Positions 1-5,874 of a DNA stretch of 6,109 nucleotides are shown piece after piece. This DNA comes from Xanthobacteraceae bacterium. Lineage in GTDB: Bacteria > Pseudomonadota > Alphaproteobacteria > Rhizobiales > Xanthobacteraceae. The translations under genes and the position numbers were made by a program. The notes beneath the pieces were generated by a model. That model was not told the DNA's origin. It did no database searches and was given only the letters and a program-made list of their open reading frames with translations. Numbering within the stretch: the first letter of the stretch is position 1; every line of letters starts with the position of its first letter. The stretch covers positions 1-6,109 of the forward strand of contig JASHVC010000189.1 in assembly GCA_030039655.1 (NCBI GenBank), read 5' to 3'.

Positions 1-105
1 GCTTGACGCACGTAAGCCGTTCTGGCGCGCCTAGACGGGACGCCGCGCGGAGCGGCCAGGTACACTTTTCCCGGCCGCAGTCGCGACAAAAATCAGGAGG
101 AGAAG

Positions 106-606
106 ATGGCCGACCGCGCACACCGTTATGAAACACATCTGGTATGGACAGGAAATGCAGATACTTCACTTCCGTTCCAGAACCACGATCGCTCGTATGA
201 GATTGGAGCTCCGGGGAAGTCAGCGATATTCGGCTCATCCGACAAGATATTCCGCGGCAACGTACACCGCTGGAATCCCGAGGACCTCCTCGTGGCATCG
301 CTCTCCGCCTGCCATCACCTATGGTACATGGGTCTGTGTGCGGCCGCCGGCATCGTCGTCCTCACCTACGAGGACGCGGCAGAAGGCGAAATGGTCGAGG
401 AAAATGCTGGAGGTGCCGGGCAATTCGTCCGCGTGACGCTGCGACCGCATATAACTGTAGCGGCTGGATCGGACCTGAAGGAGGCGCTCAGATTGCACGA
501 AATCGCCCACGAGAACTGTTTCATCGCGCGATCGGTCAACTTCCCCGTTGAACACGATCCGATCGTTGTTGCGGGTGCCGCCGGCCGAACCGTTGCAGAG
601 CAGTAA
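106..606 (+). CDS. OsmC-family peroxidase (organic hydroperoxide detoxification)
   Basis: A 166-residue protein of the OsmC/Ohr fold, a cytosolic thiol peroxidase family that reduces organic hydroperoxides using two cysteines. The sequence shows the family landmarks: a central helix segment WNPEDLLVASLSACHH with Glu59 and the first cysteine, Cys69, and near the C terminus HENCFIARSVNFPVEHDP with the second, Cys138. Spacing and total length fit the family. Arg48 or Arg50 just before the helix could be the active-site arginine, but this is inferred without an alignment. The start is well supported: AGGAGGAG lies at 95-102, a few bases before the ATG. There is no signal peptide. The next same-strand gene is almost 300 bases away, behind a terminator, so this is probably transcribed alone. 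OsmC relatives are usually induced by oxidative or osmotic stress, but no specific operator was recognised upstream. The exact substrate subclass is not resolvable by eye. Confidence 0.93.
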   Translation: MADRAHRYETHLVWTGNADTSLPFQNHDRSYEIGAPGKSAIFGSSDKIFRGNVHRWNPEDLLVASLSACHHLWYMGLCAAAGIVVLTYEDAAEGEMVEENAGGAGQFVRVTLRPHITVAAGSDLKEALRLHEIAHENCFIARSVNFPVEHDPIVVAGAAGRTVAEQ

Positions 607-716
607 GCTGTAGAAGCACTGTCGTGATTGCGATTCTTCTCGACCGCGCGGCGCGCGAGCGGATGCGACCTTCCGGTGCATTTACTGGGTTCAATCAGTG
701 TGATACCTTTAAAACG

Positions 717-800
717 ATGATTCTTGCTGCCTTGACGCTGAAAAGCAAAACCACCTTGGAGACTCCCACGACGGGAGCCTGGGGCACGGGCGCTTGCTGA
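717..800 (+). CDS. Possible 27-residue Thr-rich leader peptide
   Basis: A small open frame begins with ATG at 717 and stops with TGA at 798-800, shortly before the terminator hairpin that precedes the aminotransferase gene. Seven of its 27 residues are threonine, including two TT pairs, and it has one tryptophan. It overlaps the first two pairing segments of a possible attenuator (763-784), which fits a role as a translated sensor. Against it, no Shine-Dalgarno sequence precedes the ATG. A weak promoter-like pair (TTTACT at 681-686 and TACCTT 17 bases on) would put transcription start almost on the ATG, giving a leaderless message. A chance open frame of this size is quite possible, so this is a hypothesis tied to the hairpins rather than a firm gene. 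Confidence 0.25.
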   Translation: MILAALTLKSKTTLETPTTGAWGTGAC

Positions 801-852
801 GGTCAGCGGCATAAGGTTTCCCCGAGGCCCCACCGGAAGGTCGGGGCCTTTT
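763..852 (+). promoter_or_regulatory. Attenuator-like set of mutually exclusive hairpins
   Basis: Three pairings that exclude one another can be drawn. Segments 763-767 (CTCCC) and 773-777 (GGGAG) form a small hairpin around ACGAC. Segment 777-784 (GCCTGGGG) can pair with CCCC 820-823 plus AGGC 825-828, leaving one bulged G. The arm 825-834 instead forms the terminator with 839-849. The middle pairing would break up the terminator arm, and the first hairpin touches the middle one at base 777, which is the 1:2, 2:3, 3:4 logic of an attenuator. A minor GCTG-AGGT-CAGC hairpin lies at 796-807 inside the middle loop. The pairings are read directly from the bases; regulation of the downstream aminotransferase is inference. 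No known riboswitch class was recognised. Confidence 0.4.
825..852 (+). terminator. Intrinsic terminator before the aminotransferase gene
   Basis: AGGCCCC (825-831) pairs perfectly with GGGGCCT (843-849). ACC (832-834) then pairs with GGT (839-841), with C842 bulged and GGAA as a tetraloop. A short T run (849-852) follows. This is a strong GC stem with a modest U tract. It may end the transcript of the OsmC gene about 220 bases upstream, or act as the regulated terminator of a leader RNA for the aminotransferase gene, whose start codon is only about 40 bases on. Confidence 0.7.
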
Positions 853-893
853 AGCTTCTGGCGCCCGTCTCCGGCCCACTGATGGAGCGGAGC

Positions 894-2204
894 ATGCGTC
901 TTGAACCAAACCTGCCGGAAGCTTCGACCGCGCAGTTGCGCGATTTCCGCGGTCAATTGCGGGTCGCTCACGCCGCCTTGAAGTCGGCCAGCCGAGAGCT
1001 GAACCTGACGCGCGGCAAACCTTCAACCAACCAGGTCGCACTGTCGGATGCGCTATTGACTGCTGTCACCAGCCGGGCGGATTGCCTCGCCGAGGACGGC
1101 ACCGATTGCACCAATTACTACGGCAGCCCGCAGGGCTTGATAGAGACGCGGCGATTGTTCGCGCCCATCATGGGCGCGCCGCCCGAACAAATACTCATCG
1201 GCAATAATTCCAGCTTGGCGCTGATGCACGATGCCGTGGTGTTCGCGCTGTTGACCGGCGCGCGCGACGGCGGCGAGCCTTGGAGTCGCAGCCGCACCCC
1301 AATCGCATTTATCTGCCCGGCGCCGGGCTACGACCGCCATTTCGCGATCTGCGAGCAGTACGGCATCTGCATGATCCCGGTGCGGCTGACAGGCCATGGC
1401 CCGGATATGGACGAGGTCGAACGGCTTGTTGCCGATCCCCAGGTCAAGGGCATGTGGTGTGTGCCGAAATATTCAAACCCCACTGGAGAAACCTACGCGC
1501 CGGAAACGGTGGAGCGGCTTGCGCGCATGCGGGCTGCAGCCGACGACTTTCGCGTGTTTTGGGATAACGCCTACGCGGTGCACACCTTGACCGAAACGCT
1601 CGACGAGCTTGTTAATTTCATCGATGCTTGTGCGCGCGCCGGCCATCCAGATCGCGCGCTGGAGTTCGCCTCGACGTCGAAAATCACGTACGCCCAGGCG
1701 GGGCTCGGAATGTTTGCGTCTTCGCCCACGAACATGGCGTGGTATTTGAAGCAGCTTGCCTCGCGAACCATCGGACCAGACAAGCTCAATCAACTACGCC
1801 ATGCGCGGATGTTCAAGGACACTGCCGCCATCCACCGCCATATGCAGCTCCAACGCCAGCTGATTGCCCCAAAATTCCAAGCTGTGCAGGACGTGTTTCG
1901 CGCCCGGCTTAGCGGCACCGGAGCGGCCCGCTGGACCGAGCCGCGCGGTGGTTATTTCATTTCGCTTGACGTGATGGAGGGTTGCGCCAAGCGGGTCGCC
2001 GAGCTCGCGAAAGATTGCGGCGTGGCGGTGGTGCCGGCGGGTCGCACCTTTCCCTTCGGCCGCGATCCAAACGATAGTAACCTACGCATCGCACCGACAT
2101 TTCCACCGGTCGAGGAAGTGTGCCAAGCCGCTGAGGCACTAGCCACGTGTACACTGCTGGGCGCGACCGAAAAGCTCTTACGCGACCGCGGCGTGAACGA
2201 TTGA
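894..2204 (+). CDS. Class Ic aspartate aminotransferase-like PLP enzyme
   Basis: A 436-residue fold-type I, PLP-dependent aminotransferase. The sequence matches the MocR-like aminotransferase domain (PF12897), which includes class Ic aspartate aminotransferases such as Corynebacterium glutamicum AspT; that family moves the amino group between aspartate and 2-oxoglutarate. Visible motifs, numbered from the chosen start, are LTRGKPS near residue 38, YYGSPQGL near 75, IGNNSSLALMHD (PLP phosphate region), CPAPGYDRHFAI, YSNPTG with Asn195, FWDNAYAVH with Asp224 and Tyr227, STSKIT with the PLP lysine Lys263, and NLRIAPTFPP with Arg398, the likely carboxylate-binding arginine. All key residues are present. 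An ATG twelve bases upstream (882) is in frame but has no ribosome site, whereas GGAG at 884-887 is six bases before ATG 894, so the shorter form is preferred. Substrate preference (aspartate or another amino acid) cannot be fixed from sequence. It appears monocistronic, behind an attenuator-like leader. Confidence 0.92.
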   Translation: MRLEPNLPEASTAQLRDFRGQLRVAHAALKSASRELNLTRGKPSTNQVALSDALLTAVTSRADCLAEDGTDCTNYYGSPQGLIETRRLFAPIMGAPPEQILIGNNSSLALMHDAVVFALLTGARDGGEPWSRSRTPIAFICPAPGYDRHFAICEQYGICMIPVRLTGHGPDMDEVERLVADPQVKGMWCVPKYSNPTGETYAPETVERLARMRAAADDFRVFWDNAYAVHTLTETLDELVNFIDACARAGHPDRALEFASTSKITYAQAGLGMFASSPTNMAWYLKQLASRTIGPDKLNQLRHARMFKDTAAIHRHMQLQRQLIAPKFQAVQDVFRARLSGTGAARWTEPRGGYFISLDVMEGCAKRVAELAKDCGVAVVPAGRTFPFGRDPNDSNLRIAPTFPPVEEVCQAAEALATCTLLGATEKLLRDRGVND

Positions 2205-2206
2205 TT

Positions 2207-2370
2207 TGGCCCCGGACTCCCTCTTGAACTGCGCCGTAGCGCTGATCGATTGGTCGCTCTCACTTCCGTTCTTGGGGCAGAAGCCGACATCCATCGTATA
2301 TGGCGATTCAATCGTTCTTGGACCCAAGCGGGCATTCCAATTCGGCGGCTTGAACTCCGCTAGTGTCACA
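2207..2370. repeat. Possible dispersed repeat fragment in the convergent gap
   Basis: The gap between the aminotransferase stop (2204) and the end of the DUF1127 gene (2432) has no convincing gene. On the plus strand a frame starting with TTG runs from 2206 through the gap and ends inside the DUF1127 gene. It reads LPFLGQKPTSIVYGDS and then VLGPKRAFQFGG. This resembles, from memory, the low-complexity 'LGQKRT / GPKAD' translations of short dispersed repeats found many times in Bradyrhizobium-type genomes. The match is recollection, not a search. The frame has no ribosome site and no domain, so it is not called as a gene. Confidence 0.3.
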
Positions 2371-2431
2371 CCGCATCAGTCAGGGCATGCGCAGAAGAAA
2401 ACCGAGTGTGCCTTGCTTGCGCTATCTCGGC

Positions 2432-2689
2432 TCAACCTATTGGACGCGAGAGCTCAGGTCTGCATTTGGCTTTGCAAACAATAGCCGCGTGACATTGGGT
2501 TCGCCGACACGAGCGGACCCATTGCCTGCATCGTGACCATGTCGGCCGACGCATGATCGTTTCTACGTCCTGAGGTCTTAAGCCTATGTCTTGCAATGAA
2601 CGCACGCTGAGTCGCCGCAGTTCATCGTGCTCCTTCAGTATCTGCAAATAGCACGAGATACAGCGCGCCAGGAGTCTTGTCCAAGACAT
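2432..2689 (-). CDS. Small DUF1127-domain protein with Cys-rich C-terminal tail
   Basis: An 85-residue protein whose residues 8-50 contain the DUF1127 signature: a helix with an EHDELRRLSVRSLQDIGL core, followed by RPQDVETIMRRP. DUF1127 proteins are small, arginine-rich, mostly alpha/gammaproteobacterial proteins; some are linked to RNA turnover or to phosphate and stress responses. The role here is unknown. The frame extends far upstream, but that part only overlaps the epoxide hydrolase gene, so ATG 2689 is chosen as the first start after that gene's stop. No clear Shine-Dalgarno sequence precedes it. It begins 44 bases after the epoxide hydrolase stop on the same strand and may be co-transcribed. 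Oddities are a 35-residue tail after the domain with five cysteines (C54, C61, C66, C72, C76), two more cysteines near the N terminus (C10, C13), and frequent AGA, ATA and TTA codons unlike the neighbours. Both suggest a diverging or decaying gene, or transfer. Confidence 0.72.
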   Translation of the reverse strand: MSWTRLLARCISCYLQILKEHDELRRLSVRSLQDIGLRPQDVETIMRRPTWSRCRQWVRSCRRTQCHAAIVCKAKCRPELSRPIG

Positions 2690-2733
2690 CGCTCGTACGA
2701 AAGGCCGTGAAACATACGTCCACGCGAGCGCGC

Positions 2734-3924
2734 TCACGCGAGTTGCGCGCGCATCGGGCGGAAGAAGGCTCTGATTTCTGTTGCGAGTTGCTGCGGAGCC
2801 TCGAGTGCCGCGAAGTGGCCACCCGACGGCATCGGTGTCCATCGCGTGATATTCCCATAAGTCCGCTCCGCGAGACTTCTCGGTGGAGTAAGAATTTCTC
2901 GTGGAAATTCGGCATATCCGGTCGGAACCATGACCTTCTCGCCCGAAGGAACGACCCACGGCTCATGAAAGCGCGCGTAATAGGGCCAGAAGCTCGATCC
3001 GATGGCGCCGGTTATCCAGTAAAGCATGATGTTGGTGAGGAGGATGTCGCGCGAAAAGTGGGCGTCGAGGTTGCCCTTGCAGTCGCTCCAGGTGCGGAAC
3101 TTCTCCAAAATCCAGGCGGCAAGGCCGACCGGCGAGTCAGTCAGCGCGTAGGCGAGCGCCTGCGGCTTTGTCCCCATGATCCACGAATATCCGGTTTCCT
3201 CTTTGAGCCAGTGATCAAGCTGCTCATAAAAGCGCTTCTCTTCCGAGCTGGGATTGCGTTCCGCCTTACGCATGCGCGGAATCGCCAGCAGCGTAATGTG
3301 GATACCCGCGAGGTTTTGCGGATAGGCATGGCCAAGTCGCGCGGCGACGAACGCGCCCCAGTCATGGCCGTGCGCAACGAACCTTTGGTGACCCAGCACG
3401 TGAGTCATCAGGCGCTGGAACGTGTCCGTGATTTCACGCAAGCCGAAACGCCGCTGGTTGGGCCGGAACGAAAAGCCGTAGCCGGGGATCGACGGCGCCA
3501 CGATCGTGAATGCGTCTTGCGCCTCACCGCCGTGGGCGGAGGGATGCGTCAGCAGCGGAATGAGCTCGTGGAATTCAACAATCGATCCGGGCCACCCGTG
3601 CGTCAGCAGTAACGGTAGTGGCGCGCTGCCCTCGCCCTGTTCGTAGATGAAATGAACGTCAACATCGTCGAGTGACACCGTGAACTGGCGGAACCCGTTG
3701 AGCATTCTCTCGCATTTGCGCCAGTCGTAATCTTGGCGCCAATAGTCGATCACACTTTTCAGATAGCCGAGATCGGTTCCAAACGCCCAACCGGAATCCG
3801 AAACTTCGTCGGGCCAACGCGTTGCATCGAGACGCCGCTTAAGGTCGAACAGCACTGCATCATCGACGGCAATTCTGAAGGGACGAGGCGCTGCGCCGCC
3901 TTGTGCGAACGACATTACTGTCAT
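2734..3924 (-). CDS. Epoxide hydrolase, EPHX1 (microsomal) type, alpha/beta hydrolase
   Basis: A 396-residue enzyme that would add water to epoxides to give diols through a covalent aspartyl ester. Residues about 15-120 form the epoxide hydrolase N-terminal domain (PF06441), and the alpha/beta hydrolase core follows. Visible landmarks are the oxyanion motif HGWPGS (109-114), PSIPGYGFS (144-152), the nucleophile Asp188 in GHDWG, the cap stretch LTDSPVGLAAWILEKF (261-276), and GGHFAALE with catalytic His370. By manual alignment to remembered human EPHX1, Glu343 (FPREIL) is the charge-relay acid, and Tyr246 and Tyr315 are the epoxide-activating tyrosines, so the full catalytic set is kept. The N-terminal membrane anchor of the animal enzyme is absent, so this is probably cytosolic. 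The start is supported by GGAGGT (ACCTCC on the plus strand, 3930-3935), five bases before ATG. A CGNR regulator is divergent upstream, and the shared operator region suggests control by it. The substrate is unknown; xenobiotic, terpene or lipid epoxides are possible. Confidence 0.95.
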   Translation of the reverse strand: MTVMSFAQGGAAPRPFRIAVDDAVLFDLKRRLDATRWPDEVSDSGWAFGTDLGYLKSVIDYWRQDYDWRKCERMLNGFRQFTVSLDDVDVHFIYEQGEGSAPLPLLLTHGWPGSIVEFHELIPLLTHPSAHGGEAQDAFTIVAPSIPGYGFSFRPNQRRFGLREITDTFQRLMTHVLGHQRFVAHGHDWGAFVAARLGHAYPQNLAGIHITLLAIPRMRKAERNPSSEEKRFYEQLDHWLKEETGYSWIMGTKPQALAYALTDSPVGLAAWILEKFRTWSDCKGNLDAHFSRDILLTNIMLYWITGAIGSSFWPYYARFHEPWVVPSGEKVMVPTGYAEFPREILTPPRSLAERTYGNITRWTPMPSGGHFAALEAPQQLATEIRAFFRPMRAQLA

Positions 3925-3976
3925 CTCAGACCTCCATCAGGTCGACGAGCATCGTTTGCTTGATGACACTGGCTAA

Positions 3977-4005
3977 AGTTAATAGATAGTGTCTATTGTT
4001 GTCAA
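3977..4005 (-). promoter_or_regulatory. Promoter of the epoxide hydrolase gene
   Basis: On the minus strand a perfect TTGACA -35 box (TGTCAA at 4000-4005 on plus) is followed after exactly 17 bases by TTAACT (AGTTAA, 3977-3982), a poor -10 box matching three of six positions. The perfect inverted repeat at 3981-3997 fills nearly all of the spacer. A strong -35, weak -10 and a palindrome between them are typical of a promoter under repressor or activator control. The start of transcription would lie about 45 bases before the ATG. Confidence 0.55.
3981..3997. promoter_or_regulatory. Perfect inverted repeat, candidate operator
   Basis: AATAGA (3981-3986) and TCTATT (3992-3997) are exact reverse complements around the 5-base spacer TAGTG. 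The site lies between the -35 and -10 of the epoxide hydrolase promoter and overlaps the -35 box of the CGNR gene promoter, so one bound protein could control both genes. A second, wider pair overlaps it: GACACT at 3965-3970 and AGTGTC at 3988-3993. The CGNR protein encoded next door is the obvious candidate binder; that is inference. Confidence 0.55.
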
Positions 4006-4024
4006 CCGGCAAAACCGTTATGCT
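3996..4024 (+). promoter_or_regulatory. Promoter of the CGNR regulator gene
   Basis: TTGTTG (3996-4001) and TATGCT (4019-4024) are separated by exactly 17 bases and match four of six positions at each box. Transcription would start about 4030-4032, only a few bases before ATG 4034, so the message would be leaderless or nearly so. This fits the lack of any Shine-Dalgarno sequence before that ATG. The -35 box overlaps the candidate operator and the -35 box of the opposing promoter. Confidence 0.5.
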
Positions 4025-4033
4025 AGTGTTACA

Positions 4034-4615
4034 ATGAGATCGTCCGACAAATATTCGATTCCTAAAGAGCTTGCGGCGCTCTACGATTTCGTAAATTCGC
4101 TCGATCGGCGCCGCTTTCGCGTGCGGGGTATTCAGCGCGCGCCCTCCGATGCGCTCGCCTCACGCGCTGAGGCACAAGCTTGGATGCGAGCGCATGATCT
4201 GTTGATGCCGCGACATTCGCTTAGCGAAGAAGACTATCGCAGAGCGTTAGCGCTCCGGCAGGCATTACGCGCTTTCATCGAGGCCGCGCCCGCCAAGCGC
4301 AGCAAGAACCGCGACATCGGCGAAAGCTTGGAAACTGCGGCAGCGGCTTTTCCATTGCTGCTGACCACGGCGCGACATGGCCTGGCGCTCGGCCCGAAAG
4401 GCGCAAACCGGCTCGGTCAGGTTCTGGCCGAACTCAATCATCTCGTCGAGACCGCGCAGCTCGACCGGCTGAAAATGTGCGAGTCGCCTGAATGCCATTG
4501 GGTCTTTTTCGATCGAACGAAACCGGCCAATCGCCGCTGGTGCTCGTCAGAGCTCTGCGGAAATCGTATAAAGGTCCGCGCCTTTCGCGAACGTCATCGC
4601 AGCGACGGTAGCTGA
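4034..4615 (+). CDS. CGNR zinc-finger (ABATE-domain) transcriptional regulator
   Basis: A 193-residue protein with an N-terminal helical ABATE domain (PF07336, about residues 10-130, containing SEEDYRRALALRQALRAFIE) and a C-terminal CGNR zinc finger (PF11706). The finger shows Cys149-x4-Cys154, then FFDRTKPANRRWC with Cys170, x4, and Cys175 at the start of the CGNR signature, followed by basic residues (IKVRAFRERHR). All four zinc ligands are present. Family members are taken to be DNA-binding regulators, the ABATE part probably sensing a ligand; direct evidence for the family is limited. A frame start at GTG 3989 is possible, but it lies inside the palindrome and promoter and has no ribosome site, so ATG 4034 is preferred. 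It is divergent from the epoxide hydrolase, and the overlapping promoters point to autoregulation and control of that gene. No ribosome site precedes ATG 4034; leaderless translation is likely. Confidence 0.92.
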   Translation: MRSSDKYSIPKELAALYDFVNSLDRRRFRVRGIQRAPSDALASRAEAQAWMRAHDLLMPRHSLSEEDYRRALALRQALRAFIEAAPAKRSKNRDIGESLETAAAAFPLLLTTARHGLALGPKGANRLGQVLAELNHLVETAQLDRLKMCESPECHWVFFDRTKPANRRWCSSELCGNRIKVRAFRERHRSDGS

Positions 4616-4964
4616 GAGCTGCGCGATTAATGCAGGCACGTCTAGCACCGAACTCGGGTGACGCGTGGCGTGGTTTCTGACGCTACCGCCATCACTTCGA
4701 TCATTTTTCACCATCGATGCCGGCGTTTTCCCCGCCGCACACTTTGTTGCCTTTTGGCACTCTTGTCCGCAGCCTCGCAACATCAGGCTGGCGGAATAGT
4801 CCACACGACGACGAATTGATCCCACTATTCAAGACGGCGACGCGATACGATCTATGCCTCAATCCACCAAGGTTCGGCATGGGAATGGGCCGCGAAGTAT
4901 ATGGAAGCAATAAATGTCTGAAGCCGGACACACGAGGACGACGAATAATGTGACAGTGCCGAAG
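4616..4964. other. 349-base convergent gap without a supported gene
   Basis: This lies between the convergent ends of the CGNR and LysR genes. Short open frames exist on both strands (for example 4717-4953 plus and 4701-4931 minus), but none has a recognisable domain or a ribosome site, and the two overlap as mutual shadows. Visible structures are a weak hairpin CGGCG/CGCCG (4721-4725 with 4733-4737) without a convincing T tract, and a 7-base inverted repeat GAATAGT/ACTATTC (4794-4800 and 4824-4830) with a 23-base loop. No clear intrinsic terminator was found for either flanking gene. Confidence 0.5.
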
Positions 4965-5840
4965 CTACCGCGGCGCGATCCGTTCGATCCACTTAATAAC
5001 GGCCTCGATCCGGCTGAGGCTTCTGAGCTCCGAATGCACGAGCAGCCATAGCTCTCGGGCAAGCGGCGGAGCCTGGCGCTTTCCGCCAAGCCGGCGAAGT
5101 CGCGGGTCTTTGTCGGCGATCACGCATGGTAGCAAAGATCGGCCAAGTCCGGCAGCCACGGCTCGGACCAATGGTTCAGCGTCGTTCACGCGGACACCGG
5201 CAATTCTCTCGCCGCTGCGAATGCTGCTCGCTGTAATCCAGCGCGCCTGCGGCAGGTGCGCCATTGCCTCCTCGTAGCAGACCCAGGGCAATTTTTCCGC
5301 CTCACGCGCTCCGCAAGACGCGGTTACATAAGCGGCAAAGCGCAGCATACCGATGCGCCTTGCCGTGACTTTTGTTCCTCCCGTCTTCGGACGGGCGAGC
5401 CTTAAGGCCAGATCGGCTTCGCGGCGCGTCAGACTCAGGTTGCTGGCGTCGCCCGCGAATTCCAGCACGAGCTGGGGATGATCCTGCAGCAGTATATTTG
5501 CTGAAGGAACAAGGATATGATTCACGATGATCGGCACGGACGTAACGCGCACGGTCCCGGAAACAATGTCGTTAGCGCCCGACAGCTCGCCATCGAGCGC
5601 GTTAATTTCGCGCTCAATTCGTTCGGCGTGCAGGGCGGCCCTTTCCCCAGAGGTTGTCAACTGCACTGTGCCGTCGCGCATGCGCTGATAGAGGCGCGCA
5701 CGAAGCGTTGCCTCGATCGCCGCCAGCCGTCGAGCGGCCGTTGTGCCGTCGACACTGAGCATGCGGGCGGCCGCAGCAATAGTTTTTCCTCGACTTAACG
5801 CGAGGATGTAACGAAGGTCATTCCAATTGAGTGTCTGCAT
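4965..5840 (-). CDS. LysR-type transcriptional regulator
   Basis: A 291-residue DNA-binding regulator. Residues 4-63 form the winged helix-turn-helix: WNDLRYILALSRGKTIAAAARMLSVDGTTAARRLAAIE in outline, with the recognition helix around 31-44, then LTTSGE at 61-66. A linker helix (about 64-92) precedes the substrate-binding-like effector domain (PF03466, about 95-290), which carries the usual READLALRLARP (140-151) and VAAGLGRSLLP (228-238) signatures. Length is normal for the family. The frame continues upstream only to a TTG at 5927, adding 29 residues that would cross the palindromes, so ATG 5840 is chosen; the ribosome site before it is weak. The gene is divergent from a YCII-domain gene 86 bases away, the classic layout in which a LysR protein controls its neighbour and itself. 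The effector is unknown. Confidence 0.92.
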   Translation of the reverse strand: MQTLNWNDLRYILALSRGKTIAAAARMLSVDGTTAARRLAAIEATLRARLYQRMRDGTVQLTTSGERAALHAERIEREINALDGELSGANDIVSGTVRVTSVPIIVNHILVPSANILLQDHPQLVLEFAGDASNLSLTRREADLALRLARPKTGGTKVTARRIGMLRFAAYVTASCGAREAEKLPWVCYEEAMAHLPQARWITASSIRSGERIAGVRVNDAEPLVRAVAAGLGRSLLPCVIADKDPRLRRLGGKRQAPPLARELWLLVHSELRSLSRIEAVIKWIERIAPR

Positions 5841-5847
5841 TTTTGCC

Positions 5848-5859
5848 GCAGAATTCTGC
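5848..5859. promoter_or_regulatory. Perfect 12-base palindrome upstream of the LysR gene
   Basis: GCAGAATTCTGC is a perfect palindrome seven bases before the LysR start codon. With the CCTGCA/TGCAGG repeat at 5875-5890 it makes two TGC/GCA-flanked dyads 27 bases apart (first base to first base) in the divergent gap. LysR proteins often bind paired dyads in such gaps, so this is a candidate autoregulatory site. The role is inferred from position only. Confidence 0.35.
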
Positions 5860-5874
5860 AAAACAGCATCTTCT

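Noticed and set aside
640..662. GC-rich hairpin CTCG...CGAG after the OsmC gene as a terminator
   Set aside because: No T tract follows; the 825-852 hairpin is a far better terminator.
763..795. Guanidine-II (mini-ykkC) riboswitch: hairpin with an ACGA loop at 768-771 and an ACGG downstream
   Set aside because: The first hairpin closes as a 5-base ACGAC loop rather than a 4-base ACGR loop, the second hairpin has only two pairs, and the downstream gene is an aminotransferase rather than a guanidine transporter or carboxylase.
882..893. Four-residue longer start for the aminotransferase (ATG 882)
   Set aside because: It has no ribosome site, and GGAG at 884-887 is ideally placed for ATG 894.
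2206..2484. A 92-residue frame starting with TTG
   Set aside because: No ribosome site, no domain, it overlaps the DUF1127 gene on the other strand and resembles repeat-derived sequence.
2690..2959. Longer N terminus for the DUF1127 protein
   Set aside because: The extra part lies within the epoxide hydrolase gene in another frame and shows no family similarity.
2677..3612. A 311-residue plus-strand open frame
   Set aside because: It is the antisense shadow of the epoxide hydrolase: no domain, and high-GC codon bias on the opposite strand explains its openness.
3989..4033. GTG start giving a 208-residue CGNR protein
   Set aside because: The start would lie inside the palindrome and upstream of the predicted transcription start, without a ribosome site.
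4717..4953. A 78-residue plus-strand frame in the gap before the LysR gene
   Set aside because: No domain and no ribosome site, and an equally long frame overlaps it on the minus strand; nothing distinguishes it from chance.
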